Shown here: positions 52,913 to 61,944 of the stretch, piece after piece
Position numbering within the stretch: position 1 is the first letter of the stretch
How the letters are laid out: every line of letters begins with the position of its first letter
Origin: Rebecca billardiae RCC1528
Lineage: Eukaryota; Haptophyta
Assembly (NCBI GenBank): GCA_965240325.2
Contig: OZ251224.1
Span: 2,914,001 to 2,978,000, forward strand
DNA: 64,000 nt
Reading direction: 5' to 3'
Program-made: the position numbers and the translations under genes
The notes under the pieces: model-generated
Seen by the model: the letters and a program-made list of their open reading frames with translations, nothing else
Told to the model about the DNA's origin: nothing
The model's database searches: none

Positions 52913-55900
52913 ATGCTGAAGGCGCTCAAGCTCTCCAAGTGGAAGAACAGGAGCAAACACACTCGCGAGTCGGGCGTCCACGCCGAGTTCACCAGCACCG
53001 ACGCGGACGGCAGCCCCGACGGACCCTCGTTCCTTCCACTGAGTGGCGAGGCTGACACGGACAATGCTGCACCGGCGTCGGCTAGCATCGCGCCGCCACA
53101 GGTGAACGTCCCGACGCTGAAGCTGCCCGCGCCAAAGGGGAAAGGGCAGCGGCGCAAGTCTCAGCTGGCCGCGCCCGCCGCTCCGGGTGCTCCCAGCTCG
53201 GAGCCCGATGCGGTGGGCGCGGCTGCGAAGAAGGGCAAAGGGCTGCGGCGCATGTCCCAGCTGCCCGCGCCCAGGGGCGCTCATGGTGCTCCCAGCTCGG
53301 AGCCGGATGATGCGGGCACAGCTGCGAAGAAGGGCAACAAGTCGCAGCTGGCTGCGCCAGGTGCCTCGGCTGCTCCGCCGAGCTCGGAGCCGGAGGCTGC
53401 GAGCGCGCCCGCTGCCGCGCCGCCTGGCGAGCTGCCGCTACCCGCTGGGCCACCGGCAGCGGCCGAGAAGCTGCCGCTGCCCACCGGGCCGGCAGCGGCC
53501 GCGGCCGCGAGCACGCCCGCGCCGCCAGCTGGCCCCTCTGCGGCCGCGGCCAAGCCGCCGCCCCCCTTTGGCTTCCCGATTCCGGCCAAGTTCGCCGAGA
53601 TCCGGCCCCCGCCTGGTGCCGGGGCTGGTGACGCGCCCGCGGCTGTCGGGTGCGAGCTCGCGGATCCGGCCGAGCGAGCAGTCAGCCTGCGCCAGCTCAG
53701 GCGGATCCTGGCGGCCGCGCGCGCACTGGGCGCCGCGGAGCGCTGGAAGGCGGTCGGCCGAGGAGGCCGCGCGGTGTCGGCTCGCACGATGTGCGCGCAC
53801 GACATCGTCGAGCACCTGGTGCTGCCGGCGACGCAGCACCGCGGCTGCTCCCTCGTCGAGCAGGTGGCGGCGGGTGCCCAGCGCACGCGGTGGCTGGTCA
53901 GCCACAGCTGGAATCAGCCGCTCATGGACGTGCTGCGGGGTGTCACGGCGCATGCGCGCGACCGCGCGATCGACGAGGACGCCCCGGTCTACTGGCTGGC
54001 GTGGTGCGCGGTGCGCCTCAAGGCGGGCTCGCCAGAGCTGCGCACCCCGCCAGGCAGCGCACAGGACGTGGCGCATCGTGCGCGGGTGGCGAGCGAGGGC
54101 ACGCTGACGGTGCTCGACTCGATCGGTCACACCCTGGTCAGCTCGCCGTGGGTGGCCTTCGAGGCGTACTGCGCGCTGACCGACACCGGCGGGCGGCACC
54201 TGCACGACGTGTACGTGGCGGCGCCGAGCACCGAGCGCTCCGAGGCGGCGAGATCGGGCGTCCTGCAGCAGACGGTGATGGCTGCGGCGCTCGCGCTTAC
54301 GCAGGCGCTGCCTGGCGCGGCGCAGGCTGGCGGCAATGCCGCCGACGCGCACGCCGCGCGACTCGTGCGGCCAGATCCGCGCCCCGCGGGCTCCCTCGAC
54401 GGGCTGGGCGCAGCCGACGCGCGCGCCCTCCGCCCTTCGGACGCGGCGTCCAGCCGGACGCGCAGCGAGCTGCGCTTCCAGGACGCGCTCATGAAGCAAA
54501 CGCGCGAGTTCACCTTCTCGGAGGCCGCCTCTGCCGCGGTGGAAGCGTCGCCCCGGGTCGTGGGTGCCGCGGAACTCGTCGCGACTGATGCGTACACCAT
54601 CCTGCAGTCGCTCGGAGGCGCGGACGCCGTGCATGCGCTGGAGAAGGTGATCCGCGCGCGGTTCGGGGTCGTGCCCGGCCTGAGCCGCGCGGTGGCAGCC
54701 GGCGATTCCGCCGAGCTCCGGGCCCAGCTGGCGCTCCTCAGCGACGCCGAGATGCGCATGGCTGCGCTCACGGTGACGTTCGCGCAGCTGCCACCTGTCG
54801 GCGCCGTCGCCGCGCTGGCGCACGCACTCCCGCCAAACCTCGTGCGCCTCCAGCTGATGCACGTGACGGGCACGCGGGAGCTTGCTCCCGCGGTGGCGTC
54901 GCTCGCGGCGCGCGGGCAGCTACGCCACCTCGCGCTCTGCGCGTGCCAGCTGGACGACGAGGACATCTCAGCGCTATGCCTCGTGCACCGCACGAGCTCG
55001 CCCATCTCCCACCTGCGCAGCATCGACTTGCGCGAGAATGCGTTTGGTGACACCGGCGCGCAGGCGCTGGCTACCGCGCTCGCACATGTCGCGTCCGGGG
55101 AGCAGAGCGCGCTGACGTTCTTGGATCTGTCACAGAACCCCATGCTGGGAGACGTCGGCCTGTCAGCGCTCGCAGGCGCCATTTCGGCTGGTGGCGGCGC
55201 ACCCGGCGGTGCCGGGCAGGGTGCAGCGCGCCTGGCTGAGCTCCGCATCCTCAACGTCGAGCACTGCCCGCGCATTGGCGACGCGGGGGCGACCGCTCTG
55301 GGCGACGCGCTCGGCGCGAGCACGTCGCTCAAAGAGCTGCGCATGGCTCGCACGGGCGTCGGCGCGGAAGGCGCCCGCGCTCTTGCCGTCGGGATTGGAG
55401 CCCACACGACGCTCGAACTGCTCAGGCTCTCGCGGACGCGCCAAATCGGCGACGTGGGTGCAGCGTCCATCGCGCGCTCGCTGACAAGCACGAGCGCACT
55501 CGCACACCTGGACTTGGCAGATGCGGGCATTGGTGCCGAGGGCGCGCGCGCCATTGCCGAGGCGCTCAAGTCAGGCTCGGCGCTTCGCTTGCTCGACCTC
55601 AGTGCAAACTCGCTCGGCGCCAAGGGCGGCGCGGCCCTCGCCAGCGGCCTCAGGCAAAACTCGTCGCTCGAGCAGCTTCGCCTTGCTCACTGCAGGCTCG
55701 GCGACGCCGGCGCGGAAGCGCTTGGCCCCGCTGTGGGAAGCAGCTGCCTGCGCTTACTCAACTTGGCCGTGAACGACATTGGCGATGCTGGTACGTCGGC
55801 GTTCCTGGGAGGGCTGGTGGAGGCCGCACCGGCGGCGAAGAAGCCCGCGTCAAGCGACGCGTCGGAGGCACCGGCGAAGCATGTGCAGAAGACGCTCGCC

Positions 55901-56590
55901 AGGCTCTTTTTGGACGGGAATGCCATTGGGGACGACGGCGCGACAGCTGTTGGCAAGCACGCGCGCTCAATGCAGGCCCTGCGCGTCCTCAGCCTCGGGG
56001 ACAATCGCATCGGAGGCCCAGGTGCCTCGGAACTGGCCCGTGGCGTCCGCGCCACACGGCTGGAGAGTCTCGAGCTCGCGGATAACGCTCTCGGAGGGCG
56101 CGGCGCGGCCGCCCTTGCCGAAGCGGGCATCGGGCGCACGCGATCTCTCCGCGATCTCGGCCTCGCCGGCAACACCCTCGGCGACGAAGGCGCTGTTGCC
56201 ATCGCGAAGGCCGTTCGCGGCGGACGATTGCTCGCCGTCAGGCTCGCAGACAACCGCATCGGCACCGCGGGAGCCGCCGCCCTGGGAAAGGCCATCGCCG
56301 ACCCAGTGTGCGTGCTCGAGCGACTCGACCTGGGAAACAACCTTATCGACGACGCTGGCGCCGCTGCTGTCGGCAAGGGGCTCCAGACGAACGCCCGCTT
56401 GCTTGCGCTGGATCTGGGGTACAATGGCCACCTCGGTGACGACGGTGCCAAGGCCCTGAGTGAGGCCCTGCGAGGCAACAGTACGCTCACACGTCTAGAC
56501 GTAGCGCATGGCGGCATAAGCCCCTCCGGAGCCGACGCGTTGGACAAGGCGCTGCACTACAATGCGGCGCTCGAGACACTCGTGACGTGA
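52913..56590 (+). CDS. Leucine-rich-repeat (RNI-like) protein with N-terminal SHxW module
   Basis: 1,225 aa, intronless. Residues 1-260 are low-complexity with three imperfect 'KG(K)..R..SQL.AP.GA..APSSEPD' repeats. Around 300-440 lies a compact domain: TRWLVSHSWNQPLMDVLRGV, an aromatic strand YWLAWCAVRL, TLTVLDSIGHTLVSSPWVAF and EAYCAL. That pattern (SHxW near the start, LD in the middle, W then E-A at the end) recalls TIR-like 'SHWWG' modules seen in proteins of dinoflagellates and other algae, from memory only. From ~665 to the end there are about 18 LRRs of the ribonuclease-inhibitor type with the repeating core L-x-x-L-x-L-(A/S)-x-N-x-(I/L)-G-D-x-G-A-x-A-(L/I). No NB-ARC/NACHT P-loop lies between the two parts. 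Start at Met 52913. It may be a sensor or scaffold; function unknown. Confidence 0.7.
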   Translation: MLKALKLSKWKNRSKHTRESGVHAEFTSTDADGSPDGPSFLPLSGEADTDNAAPASASIAPPQVNVPTLKLPAPKGKGQRRKSQLAAPAAPGAPSSEPDAVGAAAKKGKGLRRMSQLPAPRGAHGAPSSEPDDAGTAAKKGNKSQLAAPGASAAPPSSEPEAASAPAAAPPGELPLPAGPPAAAEKLPLPTGPAAAAAASTPAPPAGPSAAAAKPPPPFGFPIPAKFAEIRPPPGAGAGDAPAAVGCELADPAERAVSLRQLRRILAAARALGAAERWKAVGRGGRAVSARTMCAHDIVEHLVLPATQHRGCSLVEQVAAGAQRTRWLVSHSWNQPLMDVLRGVTAHARDRAIDEDAPVYWLAWCAVRLKAGSPELRTPPGSAQDVAHRARVASEGTLTVLDSIGHTLVSSPWVAFEAYCALTDTGGRHLHDVYVAAPSTERSEAARSGVLQQTVMAAALALTQALPGAAQAGGNAADAHAARLVRPDPRPAGSLDGLGAADARALRPSDAASSRTRSELRFQDALMKQTREFTFSEAASAAVEASPRVVGAAELVATDAYTILQSLGGADAVHALEKVIRARFGVVPGLSRAVAAGDSAELRAQLALLSDAEMRMAALTVTFAQLPPVGAVAALAHALPPNLVRLQLMHVTGTRELAPAVASLAARGQLRHLALCACQLDDEDISALCLVHRTSSPISHLRSIDLRENAFGDTGAQALATALAHVASGEQSALTFLDLSQNPMLGDVGLSALAGAISAGGGAPGGAGQGAARLAELRILNVEHCPRIGDAGATALGDALGASTSLKELRMARTGVGAEGARALAVGIGAHTTLELLRLSRTRQIGDVGAASIARSLTSTSALAHLDLADAGIGAEGARAIAEALKSGSALRLLDLSANSLGAKGGAALASGLRQNSSLEQLRLAHCRLGDAGAEALGPAVGSSCLRLLNLAVNDIGDAGTSAFLGGLVEAAPAAKKPASSDASEAPAKHVQKTLARLFLDGNAIGDDGATAVGKHARSMQALRVLSLGDNRIGGPGASELARGVRATRLESLELADNALGGRGAAALAEAGIGRTRSLRDLGLAGNTLGDEGAVAIAKAVRGGRLLAVRLADNRIGTAGAAALGKAIADPVCVLERLDLGNNLIDDAGAAAVGKGLQTNARLLALDLGYNGHLGDDGAKALSEALRGNSTLTRLDVAHGGISPSGADALDKALHYNAALETLVT

Positions 56591-57263
56591 GCGCCGCGCA
56601 GGAGCGCAGCGCAGCAAATCTACATCAATTGCCGTGTTCTGCTGAGGCTACATACATGTGTGTCTTGAACCCAGCGCGCCCGCCCTGGCGGCGGCCACGG
56701 CGTGCCATGGCCACGGCCTTAGCCTGACCTGAATAAGACACGTGTATCAACTGTCTGAAAAGGCCAGTCATTAAGTAGCTGGGATTTGACTATAGTAGAG
56801 TGCTTGTAGTCCTGGCGTGGTAGCGGGTAGTCTGGTGGCGTAGCGGTAAAACCGAAAACGCTTCGTCATCTTACCATCCGTCCCACTGACCAGATCACGA
56901 ACAGACGCCCACGTGCGTGACGTTGGTACATATGTGCGCCGTTGGAAAAGCATTCACCGCTACGAGGTCGTGCGCTCTGCTACACGGCAAAGCGCGGCTG
57001 ATGGCGACTTCGCCGCCGCATGGGCGGGCGAGTCGCCGCTGCCCGCAAAAGACATACGTCATAGACGAGAAAACGGGCAGATGGCGCGTCGCGCACGTCA
57101 TGGAACTTGGTTGTGACCCTCGCCAGACTCAGCGCGCGCGGCGAAGCCACGTCCATGGGCACCATGCGTGCAGGCGGCGTCACGGCGAAGCCGCCTGGCC
57201 GCGGCGACCGGCCTCGCGCGTCCTTGCGGCGCCGCGAAAGGGCACCCATCCCGGCTGCGAATT
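56591..57263. other. 3' flank of LRR gene with a partial tRNA-half repeat
   Basis: Contains a diverged single arm of the palindrome family at 56831-56876, with an insertion in the D-loop region and a C-to-T in the A-box-like motif. It is not paired with an inverted copy. Otherwise there is no gene. Confidence 0.5.
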
Positions 57264-57347
57264 TGGTAAGATGACGAAGCGTTTTACCGCTGCGCCACCA
57301 GAGTCGACTCTGGTGGCGCAGCGGTAAAACGCTTCGTCATCTTACCA
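57264..57347. repeat. 84-bp perfect palindrome P1 (tRNA-like 5' half dimer)
   Basis: Centre at 57305/57306 within GAGTCGACTC; arms of 42 bp pair without error. Each arm read outward from the centre resembles a tRNA from the acceptor region through the anticodon loop: A-box-like TGGCGCAGCGGT, D-stem GCGC/ACGC, then TCGTC-ATCTTAC, ending CCA. Confidence 0.85.
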
Positions 57348-57673
57348 TAACGTACTGGGTCTCATCCGCGCGCGGTGCCAATTTGCCGCTGCAACTCTGA
57401 GCCACACCCCCCTGGGTGTGGGGCCGGTCGCCTGCCGGGTACGGTTTGTTCTCGCGGTTGGCTCCGCGTCCCATGCCCCTCTGGCGGGGCCCCCTGGGAG
57501 GGAATCCGGGGAGAGCCGACCCTGGGAGCCGCCCGGGGGCCGGACATTCGGAAATGTGTCCGGAATCCCTGGTCGTGGGCGACCCTCCTGCGAGACACGA
57601 AAGCCGCAGCGGCTGCTGTGAAAGAGCGAAAGAAGCGCACCGCAGCGGATTCGAACCCAGGACGTCACGGTAA

Positions 57674-57790
57674 GATGACGAAGCGTTTTAAAAACCGCTG
57701 CGCCACCAGAGTCGACTCTGGTGGCGCAGCGGTTTTTAAAACGCTTCGTCATCTTACGATGACGTCCTGGGTTCGAATCCGCTGCGGTGC
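57674..57790 (+). ncRNA. tRNA-Lys(CUU)-like pseudogene / SINE head at the palindrome centre
   Basis: On the right arm, from 57714, the following can be read: A-box-like TGGCGCAGCGGT, an expanded D-loop (TTTTTAAAA), anticodon stem TCGTC with loop ATCTTAC (anticodon CTT at 34-36, T33 present) and 3' stem GATGA (five pairs, one G-T), a variable segment, and a perfect B box GGTTCGAATCC. The T-stem and acceptor stem do not pair after the B box, so it is not a functional tRNA. The left arm carries the mirror image without the intact anticodon 3' stem because of the two mismatches. It could be a Pol III-driven SINE head. Confidence 0.5.
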
Positions 57791-58079
57791 GCTTCTTTCG
57801 CTCTTTCACAGCAGCCGCTGCGGCTTTCGTGTCTCGCAGGAGGGTCGCCCACGACCAGGGATTCCGGACACATTTCCGAATGTCCGGCCCCCGGGCGGCT
57901 CCCAGGGTCGGCTCTCCCCGGATTCCCTCCCAGGGGGCCCCGCCAGAGGGGCATGGGACGCGGAGCCAACCGCGAGAACAAACCGTACCCGGCAGGCGAC
58001 CGGCCCCACACCCAGGGGGGTGTGGCTCAGAGTTGCAGCGGCAAATTGGCACCGCGCGCGGATGAGACCCAGTACGTTA

Positions 58080-58163
58080 TGGTAAGATGACGAAGCGTTT
58101 TACCGCTGCGCCACCAGAGTCGACTCTGGTGGCGCAGCGGTAAAACGCTTCGTCATCTTACCA
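58080..58163. repeat. 84-bp perfect palindrome P3
   Basis: Same 42-bp arms as P1; centre 58121/58122. It forms the right end of the 900-bp palindrome. Confidence 0.85.
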
Positions 58164-58401
58164 GAATTCGACTTGTGCGTCGGGAGACGTGCGCCAGCTA
58201 GCCAACGCGCACGCCCCGCGAGCAGCACGGGGCGCGCACACGGCGCCCGCCGCACCGGCCGAGCGTGCGTCGAAAGCGGCACAGCGGGAGAGGGCCCCGA
58301 TCCAAAGGCGGATTCGCCGGGGGCGAGCCCCCGTGGTATTTTCGCAGCCTGGGTCATTACTTAGCGTCTTTGTCAAGCTGGCGCAACGCTCCGGGAGTCT
58401 G
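58164..58401. other. Unique spacer between palindrome copies
   Basis: 238 bp, GC-rich, starting with an EcoRI site (GAATTC). No relation to the palindrome arms is seen, and no gene. Confidence 0.4.
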
Positions 58402-58681
58402 GTAAGATGACGAAGCATTTCACCGCTGCGCTCGCAGGAGGGTCGCCCACGAGCGGGGATTCCGGACACACTTCCGAATGTCCGGCCCCCGGGCGGCTCC
58501 CAGGGTCGGCTCACCCCGGATTTCCTCCCAGGGGGCCCCGCCAGAGGGGCATGGGACGCGGGGCCAACCGCGAGAACAAACCGTACCCGGCAGGCGGCCG
58601 GCTCCATACCCAGAGGGGCGCGGCTCATGCAGAGTTGCAGCGGCAGATTGGCAAAACGCGCGGATGAGACCCAGTACGTTC
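58402..58681. repeat. Third, diverged and internally deleted copy of the palindrome body
   Basis: Starts with ~30 bases of a palindrome arm with two changes (58402-58431), then jumps into the body at CTCGCAGGAGGGTCGCCC. It continues colinear with 57835-58079 with scattered substitutions to GAGACCCAGTACGTT, where P4 begins. It lacks the B-box segment. Its divergence shows the unit is older than the symmetric copy. Confidence 0.75.
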
Positions 58682-58767
58682 TGGTAAGATGACGAAGCGT
58701 TTTACCGCTGCGCCACCAGAGTCGACTCTGGTGGCGCAGCGGTAAAACGCTTCGTCATCTGACCAGA
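58680..58767. repeat. Palindrome P4, one mismatch
   Basis: Centre 58723/58724. Pairing extends 44 bp per arm, with one broken pair (58686 against 58761, where the right arm has TCTGACC instead of TCTTACC). Confidence 0.85.
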
Positions 58768-59531
58768 GTCGTAACATATGGCCATCGTATTCGTCACTGC
58801 GGGCAGGCGAGCCAAGAGGCGCGTTGAGCCAGTCACGGCTGCTCTGTAGTATCCAGGCTGATCGCCAGCCCGAATCGCAAGCCGCGCGGCGCCATTCGAA
58901 TCCCCAGCGCGAGCACCTGGCACGTCCGTTCTTTGTGAGTTCTCCGCTGGTGCACACCTCGAATGTGATGTGAAAATCGATAGCGCGGTGGTGCTGGCCC
59001 CTCATGCACGGTCACGCCTAGGTTGCCGGGTGCGCTGCACTCCAGCGGCTTGTCGCTGAGCTCGCGGCTGGTGGTCAGCGCCCGCTCGTACTGCTCGATG
59101 GCATCAGCGTTCAGAATGGATCCAGGCGGGCAACGAAGATCTCATTCAACACCAGCCGCTGTGCTTCTCCGCGGAGACGGATCAGGCTGCCTTGGCTCGC
59201 TCGCACACGGTGGCTCAAAATGGCGTCCGGACTGGGCGTGGGAATGGGCGTGGGAATGGGCTATCGGGGCGTCGTCGACGGTGTTGGCGAAAAAAGGCGG
59301 CGGGGGCCTTGAAGGCGGCGGCCCACTCAGCGTGTTGCCGTCAAGATACCTGAAAAGCGCACGGCGTGGAGGCCACGTGCGTATGCGCAGTCGTAAGTAG
59401 TGTGGGGGCGGGTCGAGCGTAGCGCGCGTGGCGCGCCACTCTCGGCGGTGCCGCACACGCGCCAGCATCACGTGCAAGATGCAGCAGCAGCCCGCACTAG
59501 CGCGCGCTGCACAGCAACAGGGGTCAGTCAA
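58768..59531. other. Spacer between P4 and P5
   Basis: 764 bp of mixed sequence, including a GGGCGTGGGAATG direct repeat at 59236-59258. No gene is supported. Confidence 0.4.
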
Positions 59532-59615
59532 TGGTAAGATGACGAAGCGTTTTACCGCTGCGCCACCAGAGTCGACTCTGGTGGCGCAGCGGTAAAACGC
59601 TTCGTCATCTGACCA
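59532..59615. repeat. Palindrome P5, same mismatch as P4
   Basis: Centre 59573/59574; 42-bp arms with the same single T-to-G change on the right arm (59611) as P4. P4 and P5 are therefore closer to each other than to P1/P3. A further TGTCATCTTACGAGAG fragment follows at 59626-59641. Confidence 0.85.
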
Positions 59616-60253
59616 CTTTCCGCACTTTGTCATCTTACGAGAGTGCGTCGTTGTTGCTCCTGCATCGCGTGGAGGCCACTCATGTACGCACCGTGGAAGC
59701 TGGCTGTGCGCGACGCGCCGCGCGCGCCTGCCCCACACTCGCCAGCGCCGTGCGCGTCACAGCAACACGCGCGCGCACAGATCGGTGCACGCACGTGGTA
59801 GGGGCTGTGGCGAGGCAGGAGGTGAACGCAGAGTCTTCAGCGAGTGCGCACGCCCTCCGATGGGCTTGCGCGCGAGTTGCGTGATAATAGGCTTAGCAGC
59901 CCAGGGGGCGGCGGCGGCCGAACTCAAGGGCGCGGTACTTTCATCGGACGACCAGCTGGCACTGGCGCAAGGCCTGCACCTCGGCGCATCAAGGGCGGCG
60001 TCGATCGAGGCACGACGACGGTGCGCTGGCGGGGCTATCATCATGACGACATCTGCGGCCGCAGCGGACGAGATGAAGCCGAGCGCACGGGCGGTGTTTC
60101 GTCGCCAGCCGCTTGCACTCATCCGCCGCCCGGGCGTCACTCTCCGCCCCATCCCAGCGACGCCGAGCGCTGCTTACATCATCTGGCTCTACTGCTGTGA
60201 CTGGCTGGCTGCCAAAGTGCCGGGTTCCCGGGTCTGGTGACAGATGATGACTA
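59616..60253. other. Intergenic; low-confidence open frames only
   Basis: 640 bp of GC-rich sequence with overlapping open frames on both strands but no recognisable protein. It probably includes the pyruvyl transferase 3' UTR. Confidence 0.35.
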
Positions 60254-61879
60254 CTACTGAGAGCGTCTGAGGCGCTTAGCATCCCTCATCACTGCCGCGC
60301 GCCGCTCAAGTTTGCGCAGGCGTGTGCCCAGCTGCCCAGCGAAGCGGAGCATGTTGCCCGCCGTGATGGCCGCGATCCAGCGCTGCGCGCGCGCCATCTC
60401 GTCGCGCACCCGCTGCCGGTTCGCACTCCCGCGCAGCCTGCTCAGCACGCCCGTCAGCTCGTCCGCAAGCTCGGAGACTGGCCGCGTGCGGAAGCGTGGC
60501 GTGAGCTCGACCGCCCACTCCGGGTGTCCGATGTCCTCGGCGAAGGTGCGGACCTTCTCGTGCGTGACGAGCGAGATGGTGGGCACGCCGAGGCCGAACG
60601 GGATCATCACGCCGTGCCCGCGCATCGACGCTGCCACCGCCACCTTCCGGTAGTACTGCAGCACCGTGCCCCACGTGTGCACCAGCTCGCCGCGCTTCAG
60701 ATTGAACGAGATCACTTCGTACGGAAATGGGTACTCGCTCGCGCGCCGGCGGAGGAAATCGAGGAGCGGCGTGTCGCTGGCGCCTTGCATGACGAGGTGG
60801 ATGGTCCAATGCTTCGCGTGCGCGCGCATCAGCCACGTCGCGAGCTGCGTCAGCACCGCCTCTGCCTGCGCCTCCGAGCCAAGTCGCAGCACAAGCTGGT
60901 CATCTGCAATGTTGACAGAGAGAATGCGAGACAGGGCACCGTCTTGGCCTCGGCGTGGCGAGCTGGGCGCGAGGAGGCACGGCTGGAGCAGCGAGAGGAG
61001 CGTGGTCGCGCACGGCTGGTACGCCAGCCGCTCGCGCCAGGCCAGCCGCCCCGGCTGCTCGGCCTCCGCCGCCGCCGTCTCCGCGGCCGCCGCTGCCCGC
61101 CCCGAGCGCTCGATCGACACGAAGTGAGCGCTTACGCTGCGCAGGGAGTACGACTCGCGCAGGCCGACGGTGCGCGCGGGGTGCTGGGCGAGCGCCTCGA
61201 GGGAGCGCAGGTACGCGGCCCAGGGCCCGGGCGCGGGCCGCTCCTGATCCCGGAAGCCATTCCAGCCCACGCCGAACATGTACAACGGCGGCGCCAGCGA
61301 GCGCAGGTGCTCGCTGTGCACCTGCCACTGCCAGCCTGAGATGTTCTGACGAGAGTGCACGTTCGCCGGATAGAAGAGGCCGCCGCCACCCACGACGACG
61401 GCAGCGGCGCGGCGGTTCGCTTCGTGGATGTCCTCGGCCCGGCTCACCGCCCGCGCCTCGTGCTCCACCCAGCGCGGCGTGACGCCGAGGAAGAATTCAA
61501 ACGCCATCTGCGTTGCACGTGGGAGCACAAAGTCGCCTGCGTTGGACTGGCTGCGCGCGGTGAGCGCGTAGTGGACGAAGGTGGGCGTGCGTGCGTGCGC
61601 TCGTAGCCCGTCGCATGCCTGGCGCCACGGTGCCAGCTCCTGCGCCTGCCGCCGCAGCGACTCGTTGCGCACGAGGTCGCACAACGACGCCGGCTGCCAG
61701 CCGCCGGCGCCACGGCAGCCACGGCGGCGGCTCGTGCGCGGCGCGTGCCGCTCGAGCAGCGCTTCGATGGCGGCGTCGGGCCGCTCGTACGCACGCAGCG
61801 CGTCGGGCAGCGAGCCGAGGCTGCAGGGGACGCATGCGAGCAGCGCCACGGCGGTAGCGCGGCGCATGGGAGTCGCCAT
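60254..61879 (-). CDS. Polysaccharide pyruvyl transferase family protein
   Basis: Family members transfer pyruvate from PEP to sugars as ketals on surface polysaccharides (bacterial CsaB/WcaK; yeast Pvg1). 541 aa, intronless. The N-terminus is a signal peptide or anchor (MRRATAVALLACVPCSLGSL). Landmarks: YALTARSQSNAGDFVLPRA (~105, substrate-binding 'N.GD'), AAAVVVGGGGLFYP (~160), MFGVGWNGFRDQ, VGLRESYSLRSV, then the C-terminal half with LSVNIADDQLVLRL, VISFNLKRGE, and AASMRGHGVMIPFGLGVPTI (~420-440), the 'S.R.H....P' signature. Start at Met 61879; the inverted repeat begins only 66 bp upstream. Probably a Golgi enzyme acting on cell-surface or scale polysaccharide. Confidence 0.82.
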   Translation of the reverse strand: MATPMRRATAVALLACVPCSLGSLPDALRAYERPDAAIEALLERHAPRTSRRRGCRGAGGWQPASLCDLVRNESLRRQAQELAPWRQACDGLRAHARTPTFVHYALTARSQSNAGDFVLPRATQMAFEFFLGVTPRWVEHEARAVSRAEDIHEANRRAAAVVVGGGGLFYPANVHSRQNISGWQWQVHSEHLRSLAPPLYMFGVGWNGFRDQERPAPGPWAAYLRSLEALAQHPARTVGLRESYSLRSVSAHFVSIERSGRAAAAAETAAAEAEQPGRLAWRERLAYQPCATTLLSLLQPCLLAPSSPRRGQDGALSRILSVNIADDQLVLRLGSEAQAEAVLTQLATWLMRAHAKHWTIHLVMQGASDTPLLDFLRRRASEYPFPYEVISFNLKRGELVHTWGTVLQYYRKVAVAASMRGHGVMIPFGLGVPTISLVTHEKVRTFAEDIGHPEWAVELTPRFRTRPVSELADELTGVLSRLRGSANRQRVRDEMARAQRWIAAITAGNMLRFAGQLGTRLRKLERRAAVMRDAKRLRRSQ

Positions 61880-61944
61880 CGCCCCTTCCGGGGGCCAGCC
61901 GACGGCGCGGATTTGGAATCTGCCGATCTGCCGATCTCGATCGG

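Larger units (their letters stand above)
57264..58163. repeat. 900-bp near-perfect palindrome containing P1, P2 and P3
   Basis: Symmetry centre at 57713/57714. Arms of 450 bp are complementary except for two adjacent positions I can find (57668-57669 against 57758-57759). The two ends and the centre are themselves the small palindrome (P1 57264-57347; P2 around 57713; P3 58080-58163). The body of each arm (~57348-57660 and its mirror) has no function I recognise. It is open in several frames, giving identical 236-codon ORFs on both strands, a product of symmetry and GC bias rather than a gene. Confidence 0.9.

Noticed and set aside
52913-56590. Calling the LRR protein a true NLR immune receptor
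   Set aside because: No NACHT or NB-ARC P-loop lies between the N-terminal module and the LRRs.
57714-57800. Functional tRNA-Lys gene
   Set aside because: The anticodon arm and B box are good, but the D-loop is expanded and neither the T-stem nor the acceptor stem pairs, so I call it a tRNA-derived pseudogene.
57342-58085. Two identical 236-codon ORFs on opposite strands
   Set aside because: They are mirror images created by the 900-bp palindrome. The sequence has no protein-like pattern and includes tRNA-like DNA.
57264-59615. CRISPR array
   Set aside because: Repeats are palindromic dimers with unequal spacers (hundreds of bp), there are no cas genes, and the genome is eukaryotic.
59785-60240. 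151-codon + strand frame after P5
   Set aside because: Overlaps an equally long minus-strand frame, and neither shows a domain, coil or signal. Not supported as a gene.
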